Shown: positions 23,746 through 33,854 of the stretch, piece by piece | Numbering within the stretch: the stretch's first letter is position 1 | Layout: each line of letters starts with the position of its first letter | NCBI GenBank assembly: GCA_002749535.1 | Contig: MZZL01000408.1 | Span: 983,465 to 1,047,464 of the forward strand | DNA length: 64,000 nt | DNA from: Apophysomyces variabilis | Taxonomy: Eukaryota; Mucoromycota; Mucoromycetes; Mucorales; Mucoraceae | Direction of reading: 5' to 3' | Notes under the pieces: generated by a model | Told to the model about the DNA's origin: nothing | What the model saw: only the letters and a program-made list of their open reading frames with translations | Database searches by the model: none | Position numbers and translations under genes: made by a program

Positions 23746-24197
23746 TTGTTATTTGATTTGTTTTTTTTGTTTCATTTAATTTTACGTTTTCTTTGCATAT
23801 ATCAAACTTCATAAAAAAAAGCCTGTGGTGTCAAGGAAAGACAATATACTATACATGTGTGGCAGAAATGATTTCAAAAAAGCGGAATGGCAGAAAAGAA
23901 CATGTGTATATACGTGAATGACGGGAGATAGTGAAATGTTGTTTGTATACGTATGAAACTTGTGTTGTGTGCAGATAATGTGTGTATATGTTCGTATGCG
24001 TTATGTGCGTGTGTGTGTGTGTACTTGTGTGGATGTGCGTGCGTACGTGCGCATCTGTATAAGGGTGGTGAGTGTGAGTGTGAGTGTGTGAGTGTGCTTT
24101 TTTAGTGTATCGGGTGTTGCGTATGTGTGTTACAAAGACAGTGCGACTATGATGCGCTTATTTACAAAACGGGTATTCTTTCGTAAGATGCCTCCTT
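23746..24197. repeat. GT-rich simple-sequence region between convergent genes
   Basis: The 3' flank of the ureohydrolase and forkhead genes. From about 23940 to 24125 the plus strand is dominated by TG dinucleotides (GTGTGTGTGTGT at about 24009) and GTGAGTGTGAGTG repeats, with a T-rich run at 23755-23775. No gene is seen. Confidence 0.8.
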
Positions 24198-25231
24198 TCA
24201 GAATGGCCAATCCAATGAGTGGATTATGTTAGCTGTAGCAGGACCAATACCGAATAAGTTCCACTGCTCAGTTGTAAGAGACTTGTCCCTTTGAGTATAT
24301 CCTGAAGCGTCATAATAACACGGTTGCGACTTGGGAATCCGCCACTCGAAGGAGCTGTCGGAGAGCGTTCCCAGTGGAAACTGCATGTAATAAGACTGCT
24401 CATCCAATAATACCTGCTGAGGGAAGTTGGTCATCGCTTGAGGGGCATCGTACTGCAGTCCTTTTATTTCCTCCGTCTTGATGCTGGAAGCTGAGCTCTC
24501 CAAATCAACACCACTATCACAGTCAGAGTCTTGGCTGTCATCGGCACTTTTTCTCCGTTTGGCGGTTATTGACAAGGAAGGTCCCTTCTTTACCGAGGCA
24601 GTACTCATGCTGCTGCTTCTGCGCCGACGAGGTTGTCTTAACGAATTGGACTGAGAGCATGACGTCGATTGTCGTTTTGCGCTGGGTCGCTTTACAAGGT
24701 TGTTGATGAAAGGTTGTTCATGACCTTCCTGAATAGTCCAATAACAACCCTTACGAGGCGATGTCTCAGTCACACTCTTTCCCATTTTCACGAACGACTT
24801 ATTCAACGAAAGGTTGTGCCGGATGGAATTCTAATCCGTTATGCTTAGTAAGAAATACGCTCATTTATTGCACACAGACTGTTACAAACCTGCCAGCCAT
24901 GGTTATTTAAAGAATAATAAGGATAATGCGTTGCAATCCAACGATAAATGTCGCTCAAGGTAAGCTTACGCTCTTCACTGCATAGGATTGCATGAGCAAT
25001 CATGGTAGCGTAAGAATAAGGCGGCTTTTCACGAGGATTCTGAGGACGCCAAGAAGGCTCAATTGGGAGCGCTTTAAACCTGTTGTTGTCGTTGCTGATG
25101 CTGCTGCTGTTGTTCTCGATTTGGAGGCCGAAGCTACCATCTCCTTGGGTACAAGGAAGCGTTGCAATTGGTGCCGCAGCCATAGCGCCTGAGTAGTTGG
25201 TATACATGGCGGGTTCGAGAGGGTAAGACAT
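24198..25231 (-). CDS. Forkhead-domain transcription factor
   Basis: Two exons (25231-24890 and 24830-24198) give 324 residues. The winged-helix DNA-binding domain begins at EKPPYSYATMIAHAILCSEE (about residue 69), continues KLTLSDIYRWIATHYPYYSL, and crosses the 59-base intron at GWQ|NSIRHNLSLNKSFVKM, then KGCYWTIQEGHE. The recognition helix NSIRHNLSLN is intact. Downstream is a basic Ser-rich stretch (RQPRRRRSSSMS, a likely nuclear localisation signal), an acidic patch (DDSQDSDCDSGVDLESS), and an aromatic/Gln C-terminus. Fungal forkhead factors control cell-cycle and morphogenesis genes; which paralogue this is cannot be told. Confidence 0.92.
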
Positions 25232-28200
25232 TTACAAGCAGATTGGAATGAAAAGGGGTAAAAGAAAATTGTATGCCCTTGCTAGTTTTATATGTGCATT
25301 GCTTACTTATTTCCTGATCTGTAACATCGTGTTACACGACTTGGCTCAGCAGGTACATCTTCCCACTATTTCTTATTACATTCAACGCCTTGCATGAGCT
25401 TGGCCAAACGAGCCGATCGCACACCTTTAGATAGGTGTAAATGAGCATACTGTGCACCGGGTTATAAGCTTGTTTGATATCGATTATAAAACCATTGGCC
25501 TGTTCATAGCAAAAAAGTTTCGAAACTGCACCCACTAGCGCCGGAACATACTTTGTTCGATCCGTTCGTAACGGAACTCCGTTGTAAGAAACGGCGATGG
25601 ATGGCTGTACAATCCCGGTTCCTATCGGTTTTTGTATCACACAATTGTCAGCCACATAAGCTTAATGAATCGGCTCGTTCCAGACGACATGCTCTCAGTT
25701 TTGCATCTTCTGTTCTTTTAAAAAAACCTATTCTTAGTCTGCAGTGTATCCCTTTGTCAAGTATATGTATGTTTAAGCAAGATGTAGTCTAGTTTTCACG
25801 TTGCGACATGAGAGTCGAGCATTCAAGCGACGGCTTACATCGGTTTGAGGCTCGGAGGAAAAACCAGCTTTATCCTTGATTACCTCGCCACTCAATTTAG
25901 CCGAATAATGTTGCACCTTTTGCAACGTACGATTACCGAGAGTTCCATCCCGACGGACCCTGCTTCACCACCATAACCCATGTGCCTTCCGTATCCCGAT
26001 GCGAGGTTTGGTCCCATTTGCCAAGCAATTTTTTTCACACTTGAAAAAGTATTACCTGCAGCTTCGTAAGATGTATTCACACGGCATATAGATTGTGACA
26101 CTGGAAACTAAAATTCCAGAGATAAACGAGCAAGATGCGCGCATCGCAATCCCGGCCAGATATGCTGTACGACGTTCCCTCTTTAGCTAATCATATATAG
26201 TAAAAGCAATGAGCGGCGTTGTGACAAACCTTGTAAATCTTCAAGGCTGAAGGTTCTAGTTTTCAATTAAGAATCGTATAGGATTCTTAAATCACCTAAT
26301 GAACCACCACTTTATAGAGTTCAGCAAACAAAAAACAACTTAAAGGCAAGAGAGTTAACCTTTATTATATTCTTATCTCGCGGCCGAAGTTTTATTCTAT
26401 CACTTCTAAAGGATGCTTTAATAGTGGTTTGGTTGTAAACTCTGTTGGCGTTGCAGTTCAATAAAAAGGTAATAGAGCCATTCAATATTTTTTTTTCTCG
26501 AAGATCTTCTGTGTGAGGGAAAGATCGCGTTCATTTGACGTCGGATGGTGCAGGAGCACATCTGTTCCGTACCGAGGCTAATTTCAGTTAAGGTTCGGAA
26601 AACACCCTTTGTCTCAAACGATGCAATTAATTCTTAACCAAACAAGCCAAAGTCGTACACCTTTTCCCTTCTCCTTCAAAAATGAAAATGTAAGACAACA
26701 CTAGTTTTTCTTCAAATTCTTTTATGTAGGCGCCTTGGACCGGTGGGCTAGTCAGAATTATGCACGATCGCTTTTTTTTCTTGTACCGAGGGTGCTATAC
26801 CAGTTTGGACCGCGATACCGATAAGATCGATTAGGCATCTCCAATTTGCAGAAATGATTGCAGGCTGAATAATCAAAAAATTAACTAGGAAGACACATGC
26901 AGGAAATAGTCAGGACTGCACAGAACATTGGAAGTAAATATTGAACACCAAAACCGCTAGTTGATCTATGTTTGGTAATAAAATGCGGAGCTTTCCTTAA
27001 TGATTTAATGGTATTGACAATCAAGCCGCGAGAGCTCCCCATTTTGATACTTCATAGCGAGAACGCTTAGTAGAAGGCTAATGATTGGTGGTGTAACATC
27101 CATTCAGGCCTGTGTACTTTTGTTTTCCACTTTAGAGGTATGTGTTAGCCGGTATTGAGAGACAGAGGCACTTGAATGACATGCAATATAGCGATCGAGG
27201 AGAGCCATAATCTACCCAGTAAACATATATGCATAGGCTGGTGTCTTGTGAGGTAAAGTTTTCCAGGAGCATTTGATAACTAACAGGACACTTGTTAGCG
27301 AAAAAGAATAAAGAGCTATGCAGATACTGGAAAGCTTAAAAAAAGGCACGGGTAACAACCATCTCTGATAGCAGTACTAGATCTGATAACATGGACCATA
27401 AATCTTTCGCAAAGTGAAGGTCAATGGAGTTTTACCGAGGACATCGGCCGGATTAGTTAAGTGCAACATACAAGCAAAAGATGTTGGCCTTCATATCCGC
27501 TCTGATACGATGGAACTTACGGCTCGCTAATTTATAGGTGACACATGCCGACGCGACTTTCGTCGATGTAGCCATTAAAAAGACCATCCATAACTAAAAT
27601 TTTCTCAGATATAACATTAAGCTACATTGACATATGCGCGACGCAGCGGTAGAAGGAGTCATCTGTTTTGCTTGCGGGTTGATGGAGAATGCCCCGCTTG
27701 AACACACAGCGGCTGGCTTGGCTGGTTAGCTGTCAAGCGTTTGACAGCTAACCAGCCAATTTGTTCTTGTAGATATACCCTTCCGGAGCGCTTGCGATGT
27801 TTACGGGGTTGCCTAGTTCGATATCTGTCGTAAACTGATGTTCTGCACCTCTCATCTGACTACAGATATGGCTAAAAGTTGCATAATTTTTTTGGTGCTT
27901 GTGCAACCTGATAAACAGAGTACAGCATTTACAAAAAGCAATGTCGCAGAGAAGAAAAGTTGATGTACACTATTGCGAGAGTACGAGATACATGGGTACA
28001 AATAGAATATCTATGAAATCCTTGCAACTGTGTAGTGCTCGATGACATCCCAAGTTTTACAGTACAAACTATATGACCAAGCGCTGTCTAGCCAACCCTA
28101 ACTTCACAGACCAATACGGTCAGTTAGTTATTTTAGCCCAAAGGATCGTGTCGTCAGCGGTATAAAGCAAGCCATCGCTACAATGAAGACTCTTCGCGTA

Positions 28201-29089
28201 AATTGCTCTAATGCATATAGATTCTTCAAAGCGTTGTAGACAATATTCTTCGTAAAAAACAGTTCGTTGTCAACCGAAGAAAAGATGTGGGCTTAGAATC
28301 AACCAGTTCAATGTTTCACAACTTCAAGCTGTGGAAGAGACATGTAATACTTGTACCTCCAAAACTAGTAGGGCGCCCACCAAATCATTTACCAACAGAA
28401 CTTGGCGACGTCATACCAAAATGTTCAACAAACGCGTTCAAAATATGTATAAGGTTTCAACTAGTGGACAAAAAGAAACAAAGATATAGAAAATCAATGA
28501 CACATACTTGACACAGGATCTAAGAGTCCTACACTTGTATCCACGAAACACATCAACGGTAATAACTTTTTGGTCTTGATAGAATATGCAATACTCCTTG
28601 CGAAAGATAAATATCCGTGCAAATTTCTTACAAACAAACCGGATACATTGAGGTATTTGAGAGGACTTTGTAGTAGTTCAGCTATTACAAAGAAACGCTA
28701 CCCATCTTGTTATAAGCAGAACGTTTCATTGATTTGCGGTAAGTCTGCGATTTCGATGCCAATAAGCAGATCTTCACATATAATAGCTAGTTAAGGCTTT
28801 GAATATGTCATTGCCTTAGGTTTCTACCACTTGGATGCGACTATTAAAGCTTTTGAAAATAACTCTGAGGTATTGGTTGAGGTAAACACGCAGAAAACAA
28901 GCAACGGTAAATATTTTCGTTGGCCTGTGATATAAGTTGCGATTGATCAGTGACATTGATCTTCACCCATTGCAATCTACTTTTAAGCTATATATTTATT
29001 GAAAAAATTAAAAACAATGGTATGTCAAAATATATAAAATATTTTTATGTGATAGATATCATGCATTAAAGGCTTGTTCATAAGTTTAA
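25232..29089. other. Gene-poor region
   Basis: About 3.9 kb with no convincing intact gene. The longest ORF (25332-25655, minus, 107 codons, containing QPSIAVSYNGVPLRTDRTKY and YEQANGFIIDIKQAYNP) has plausible composition and may be a decayed or orphan coding fragment, but I recognise no family. ORFs at 28287-28511 and 28570-28794 are similar. A perfect long hairpin lies at 27718-27759. The region may be old mobile-element debris. Confidence 0.5.
27718..27759. repeat. Perfect 19-base inverted repeat with 4-base loop
   Basis: The left arm 27718-27736 (TTGGCTGGTTAGCTGTCAA) and right arm 27741-27759 are exact reverse complements around GCGT. It is a very stable hairpin in otherwise gene-poor DNA, without a following T-run. 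Confidence 0.9.
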
Positions 29090-29747
29090 TTAGTTGAGAA
29101 CGAGGTAACCGAGAGCGACGGCCATAATGGCAGACCAAGCGCCGAATTGGACTTTGTTCGATGAGTTCTGTGGTTTCTTCTCAGGGGTAGCAGTAGAATT
29201 TCCGGCTGTAGCACCCGAGGCACCAGCATTACCGTTGCCGCCATTTGCACCGGCATTTCCAGCAGAATTACCGTTACCACCGTTACCACCGGCGCCACCA
29301 GCAGCAGCACCGCCAGCACCGCTAGTGGCCGAACCATCGCATTTATCGTCCTTGTGAGCAATGTACCATTGACAAGCTCCTTCGAATTCTTTACCAAAGG
29401 CGGTTTGTTCTTCCTTGCTACAGGACATCATGCACATGCCAGCATCAGTCATAAAGGCTGTGTAGGAGGTGGTGCCTCTTTGACATTGATAACTCAAAGA
29501 TTGAATGAAGTTTGGCGACGTAGGATCGTTGGTCCAATCCTTGTAAAGTCCAGTGCCTGCTTTCTATTGATTCAACGGTCAACAATGAAATCAAATGATA
29601 TAATCCCTTGGGAACCAAGTGATATACCTTGTTACAATTGGAGATACATTCGCCTGCAGAGGGAACATTATAGGAAGGATTGCAGTTGGTTGCAGCAGAA
29701 GCCACGGAGGTAAGGGCCAAAGTACCGACAAGAACAAGAGGATGCAT
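29090..29747 (-). CDS. Secreted Gly/Asn-rich, probably GPI-anchored protein
   Basis: Two exons (29747-29628 and 29563-29090) give 197 residues. The signal peptide is MHPLVLVGTLALTSVASA. The ectodomain has eight to nine cysteines (TNCNPSYNVPSAGECISNCN; YQCQRG; AGMCMMSC; GACQW; DKCDG), implying a disulfide-bonded fold. It then has a low-complexity Gly/Ala/Asn linker of about 45 residues (GGAGGNGGNGN, GANGGNGNAGASG), Ser/Thr before a hydrophobic tail, and a C-terminus WSAIMAVALGYLVLN. The order signal peptide, Cys domain, flexible stalk, hydrophobic tail is the layout of fungal wall or membrane GPI proteins. No family or function is recognised. Upstream, the candidate mobile element begins within about 135 bases of the ATG and may have altered its promoter. 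Confidence 0.82.
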
Positions 29748-29879
29748 CTTTGGGACAACGAGTGGGATGAAGAAATCAGCAGATGTCCGTGTACGCGGGG
29801 AATTTAAAGACGAGCGCTTGTCCAAAATTTTTTCGTTATCAGATGTTTCGCAGTTACAATACAGGTCCGCTGAAGAACA

Positions 29880-30105
29880 CAGGATTTTTCCATATCATAC
29901 GGTTAGACTTTTTCACCTTTTGTGTGATACGAAATTCCGATTTGGCGTATTTGGGGGGGACTGTCTCACTATGGCGGAGGGTGTCTTTAATTTGGCGGTT
30001 ATCGTAACAGAAAACGTTGATGTACATAATATAGAACGAAATAAAGCTACGGAATCTGTTCCTGAAGGAATGCAGCATGGAAAGAATAACTAAGGATACA
30101 ATACA
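29880..30105 (+). repeat. Left copy of the inverted repeat
   Basis: The plus-strand copy. Its translation in one frame contains LCDTKFRFGVFGG, matching LCDTNFRFGVLGGG from the right copy. This shows homology but not that either codes. Confidence 0.65.
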
Positions 30106-30132
30106 TTGAATTGGTTTTAAAGGGACGGGTTT

Positions 30133-30744
30133 CTACCGTTTCCATCCTTCGCGGATATGATCAATACTTGCATTGTCCAGCGCTAATAAGTACTCATACA
30201 TATCGCTCTTGTCAGGAACTTCCATTGTTACTTTCAAAAACTAGGTATATTACCCATCTGCAACTTTGCCTTCGTATTTAGCAGCAGCTTTTACCTTGCT
30301 CAAAGACCCGTTCATTACACCTTTGGTAGCAATGGCATACTAAATCGGAGTGCGCACGACACGAACGTTGTAAATAACCTCTTTGGCAGGGGTATGTTCT
30401 TCATCGTTCACAGTGCGCTTACCGTATAAGCTGCAAGCGATGTTTCTAAGACCGTAGCTGTGGCAATCGATTTCGTGGATGGTAGCATCCAGTATATAGT
30501 ACGTTCGTTTAGGAATGGTTGCTAATGGCTTTCAGGCTTCAGATACCTTGTAAGATCTCTTATTATCAGGCCGCAGTGATTGATAACTTTTCATGATTGG
30601 TACGCTAAATTCCTCCGAGGCGAGACCCTGGGCTTCCGTATTTAGCGTGGCATTCTTTACGGTCATAGAGAGTTCTAAGGGCCACTGCGTGTTGGTTTTT
30701 TGTTTTGCCGCTATCATTTTCGTGTTTCTTACTTCGTTTATCAA
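30133..30744 (-). pseudogene. Single-frame pseudogene with internal stops (unknown family)
   Basis: From 30744 downwards one frame reads as protein for about 203 codons (e.g. ELSMTVKNATLNTEAQGLAS; YYILDATIHEIDCHSYGLRN; TPAKEVIYNVRVVRTPI; GSLSKVKAAAKYEGK; NASIDHIREGWKR). It is interrupted by in-frame stops at 30532-30534, 30340-30342, 30250-30252 and 30241-30243 before the final stop at 30133-30135. There is no frameshift. The part upstream of the first stop looks less conserved. No family was recognised. It lies inside the inverted-repeat element, so it may be element cargo. Confidence 0.5.
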
Positions 30745-31609
30745 GCATGGTCCCCTTTCTGTGAACTGAGCAGGACAGCCTTAAGCACTTTCTCATTCTC
30801 GTCGATTTAATTATCGTCAAATGTCAGCTGTTTATACTGACCAGGGTGCCTACATGCTTTATTCTTTGCAATCAGGTTGTTTCCCGAAAAAGAAGAGAGC
30901 TACATGTTTTTTTTTCTGCAGATGACAGTAAAGCTGATGATCCATAGGAGAATGCCCACCACAGCAAATGTTTTAATGTGGTTATGATACAATCAGTTGC
31001 GCAACATTCGAAAGTCAACGATTTGTAAGTTCCAGAAAGATGTAGCAAGTACACTTTCTACGTTCAATGGGAGTTAACGAATAAGAAGCAACACATGACG
31101 TTTTAACCTGGAATTTCAATCAAAGCTTTGGCAGTCTCCTTACAAGGAAGGACCAAGTTGGTATTGGTACTTCTAAAAGGTGTTGATACTCAGTCTACAC
31201 GATTAATTACAGGAGCTCATTCGTGACTGTGCTGCTGCTTTCAAGGTGGCAAGCTCACTAAGTATGCAACCGGCTATCCTTAAGTTTAATTAGTACGGCA
31301 TATGGAGCTTATCGAAAGGCGATGCTCCTAATCATATCTCTCATTATTTCGAGTGCGACAGTCATTACACGTTCAAGAGATATATAGAGCCTAAAAATGA
31401 GAAGTTCGCGGACAAATCCTAGTCAAGGATGGTTGCAACGAGTATCACACTTCAAAGATATCAGGCCTTACTAACGTTGGGTTCTTGTCTAAGTTCCATC
31501 CGATTTTTCGTCATACTACAGCAGAATATTCTTCCCAGTAAAATTGCAATGTCCGTCTTTTAACATCACGGATCATCGACTACGCCTAGCAATGCAATGC
31601 CGGCAATTG
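30745..31609. other. Interior of the candidate element, no gene
   Basis: About 860 bases between the pseudogene and the right repeat copy, with only short overlapping ORFs on both strands. I see no transposase motif. Confidence 0.5.
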
Positions 31610-31835
31610 TATCGTATGAATACTGTATCTTTTGTTATTTTTTTCATGCTGCATTCCTTGAGAAACAGATGTTGTAGTTTTGTTTTTTTATAGCACATGT
31701 CAACATTTTCTTGTGAGTCCCAAGTAAAAACACCCTCCGTCATAGTGAAACCTCCCCCCAAAACGCCAAATCGGAAATTCGTATCACATAAAAGGTGCAA
31801 AAAAAATCTACCGTACAATAACAAAATCTGCTTTC
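31610..31835 (-). repeat. Right copy of the inverted repeat
   Basis: The minus-strand copy of the same sequence, sharing the long TTTGGCG...GGGGGGA core and the GGAATGCAGCATG block with the left copy. Confidence 0.65.
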
Positions 31836-32016
31836 CTGGGTCAGTAGCACGTAACACCGATGTTTTTATCAGATCCAAAATTGTTTGTTCTCAGGATTAT
31901 CGTTCCATTGCCAGTCATGGCAATGCAAACTAAACAGAAAGAGTACAGAAGCACTAGTCTGCATAGCTTTATCAGCGCGTACGGGCCAGCCCGAGTAGCT
32001 GGACACAATTGGGATG

Positions 32017-32023
32017 TATAAAA
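32017..32023 (+). promoter_or_regulatory. TATA box upstream of the MFS gene at 32369
   Basis: TATAAAA in the context GGGATGTATAAAAGGG, about 350 bases before the ATG. A pyrimidine-rich tract follows at 32300-32355 just before the start codon. The long distance suggests a long leader or a leader intron. Confidence 0.55.
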
Positions 32024-32368
32024 GGGCATCTCCGCACACTTGTACAAAGCTCTTCTTTGCGGGTCATCGTTCTTTTGATTCCGATCTCACTGGGGAGAAA
32101 AATGGGAATGCTGTGACTTGCGATTTGATTGGTTGTTTGCATCTGATATTTTGCAAATACAGGTTTCTGCGACTGAACCGAATCCTGGTGCAACAGAAGA
32201 CCCATTACGTGTGCAACCCCCGTGTGCTCCACAACATCTGATAAGACTCTATAGAACAGGCAACAGGATCCCTTGGCATTCTATCCAACCTCCGGCATCA
32301 CTCTTTCCTCTTTCTCTCTTCTTCTCCCCTTCTCCCTCTCCTCATCATTCTAGTGCACGCTTTGACAA

Positions 32369-33854
32369 ATGTCTGAAAAAGCAGAAGTCTGGCAAGAGAT
32401 CTCTGGAGCGTCACAGTATTCAGAGGAACATGTATCCGAACCTGTACAAAAGAAGGGACGAAAATTCTTATGGTTCGTCCCCCTCGCTCCTCATGTACAC
32501 CCAGTCAAATTCTTTTGTTTTCTTTTCTCCGTCTTCGTATCACTGGCCAACGTCGTCTTCCTCGCTGTAAACCAAGCAACCATCCTCAACATATTGGCCC
32601 CTGCAAACCTAAGTAATATCGCTAATGCACAAGGCGACACCACAGGTTCATTTGCACTTTATTCCGAAATCGTCTCCCTCGTCATGGTCGTCATATGGGG
32701 CGTACTCGCCGACAAATATCAGAAAAGTGTCATCTCCGGTGTTTCCCTTATCTTAATGGGTGTTGCCGTTATTGCATATCCTCATGCACCCAACGTTTAT
32801 CCAACGTTATTGATACTCAAACTTATTTTCTCCATCGGAACAGCCGGATCAACCGCGATGATGGCAGCCCTGATGATCGAAGTCGTTCACGGAAAAGGTG
32901 GCTTGGTCTCTGGCTTAATTGGTTCCTGCTCTGGTCTAGGTGCTGTATTTGCTGCCCTGTGCCTTGTCAGAGTACCCGTACAGCTCCGATTTATCCTTGA
33001 CCGCCCAAACGGCGAACTCATACTGTCATATGGCATTATTGGTGGCATTACTGTTTTCCTCGGTATTGTCTTCATCTTTGCTCTCCCAAGAAGCGTCGAA
33101 CGACCCAAAACCGATCGCGAAGGCTACATCACGAAGCTGCGTAAAGGCATCCTTGCAGGCAGGGATCCACGTATTGCATTAGGTTATGCTTCAAGCTTTT
33201 TTGCGAGAGCTGATGAAATTATCATCACCAACTTCATTTCACTGTGGATCGTTCAGTATTACATTGAAACCGGCGAATGTGCAGTTGGGAAAGTCTGTTA
33301 TATGGCCATGGCTTCCTCATCTACATTGACGGGTATCGCTCAATCAGTAGCCCTCGCATCTGCGCCTGTATTTGCAGCAGGGAGCGAATATCTTCCAAAA
33401 GAGGTACCTGTCATGTTGGCAGGCATTATCGGCGCCACTGGATGCATTCCGTTTGCTCTTTCTATTGATCCAACATCCCAAGCTAGTTATGGCTTCGTGG
33501 TACTACTTGCCATTGGTCAAATTGGTAAGTGATCTCATCTTTGATACAAAAGAAATTTGCTTATTTAGTGGCTCGTAAACAAAAATAGGTATGATCATTT
33601 CCGGTATGGCTATGATTGGTGGCCCCTACGTTCCAGAAGACTGTAAAGGAAGCATAGCAGGTACCTATTCATTTTCTGGTGCCTTAGGCATTATTGTGAT
33701 TGCCAAACTTGGCGGTGTATTATTCGACAAATGGATGAAAGGCGCGCCATTCTTGCTGCTTGGCATCGGTCACTGTCTTGTCACCATTTTTGCATTTATT
33801 ACTGTGTCAATCCGATATATTCGCGAACGCCAAAACCGAAGACATACTACATAA
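32369..33854 (+). CDS. Major facilitator superfamily transporter
   Basis: Two exons (32369-33524 and 33589-33854) give 473 residues. A hydrophilic N-terminus (SEKAEVWQEISGASQYSEEH) precedes multiple hydrophobic segments consistent with 12 helices, for example FFCFLFSVFVSLANVVFLAV, VISGVSLILMGVAVIAYPHA and the end segment FLLLGIGHCLVTIFAFITVS. The loop after TM2 reads GVLADKYQKSVISG, a form of the MFS motif A (G-x-L-a-D-r-x-g-r-k). It differs from the downstream Dal5-like permeases, lacking their FLDKTT motif. Its codon use favours C-ending codons (ATC, CTC, GTC), unlike its neighbours, as expected for a well-expressed gene. The substrate is unknown. Confidence 0.85.

Larger units (their letters stand above)
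29880..31835. mobile_element. Candidate DNA element with about 220-base terminal inverted repeats
   Basis: Two diverged copies (roughly three-quarters identical by eye) lie at about 29880-30105 and, in reverse, at about 31610-31835. Shared blocks include CACCTTTT, GTGATACGAA, TTCCGATTTGGCGT, TTTGGGGGGA, CGGAGGGTGT and GGAATGCAGCATG. They converge with 1.5 kb between them, the geometry of terminal inverted repeats. The interior holds a pseudogene (30133-30744) but no recognisable transposase, so it would be a non-autonomous or decayed element. I could not define target-site duplications or exact ends. Confidence 0.5.

Noticed and set aside
32118..32570. 150-codon plus-strand ORF overlapping the MFS start
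   Set aside because: It is an out-of-frame reading of the MFS leader and first exon; its Pro/Ser-rich part comes from the pyrimidine tract.
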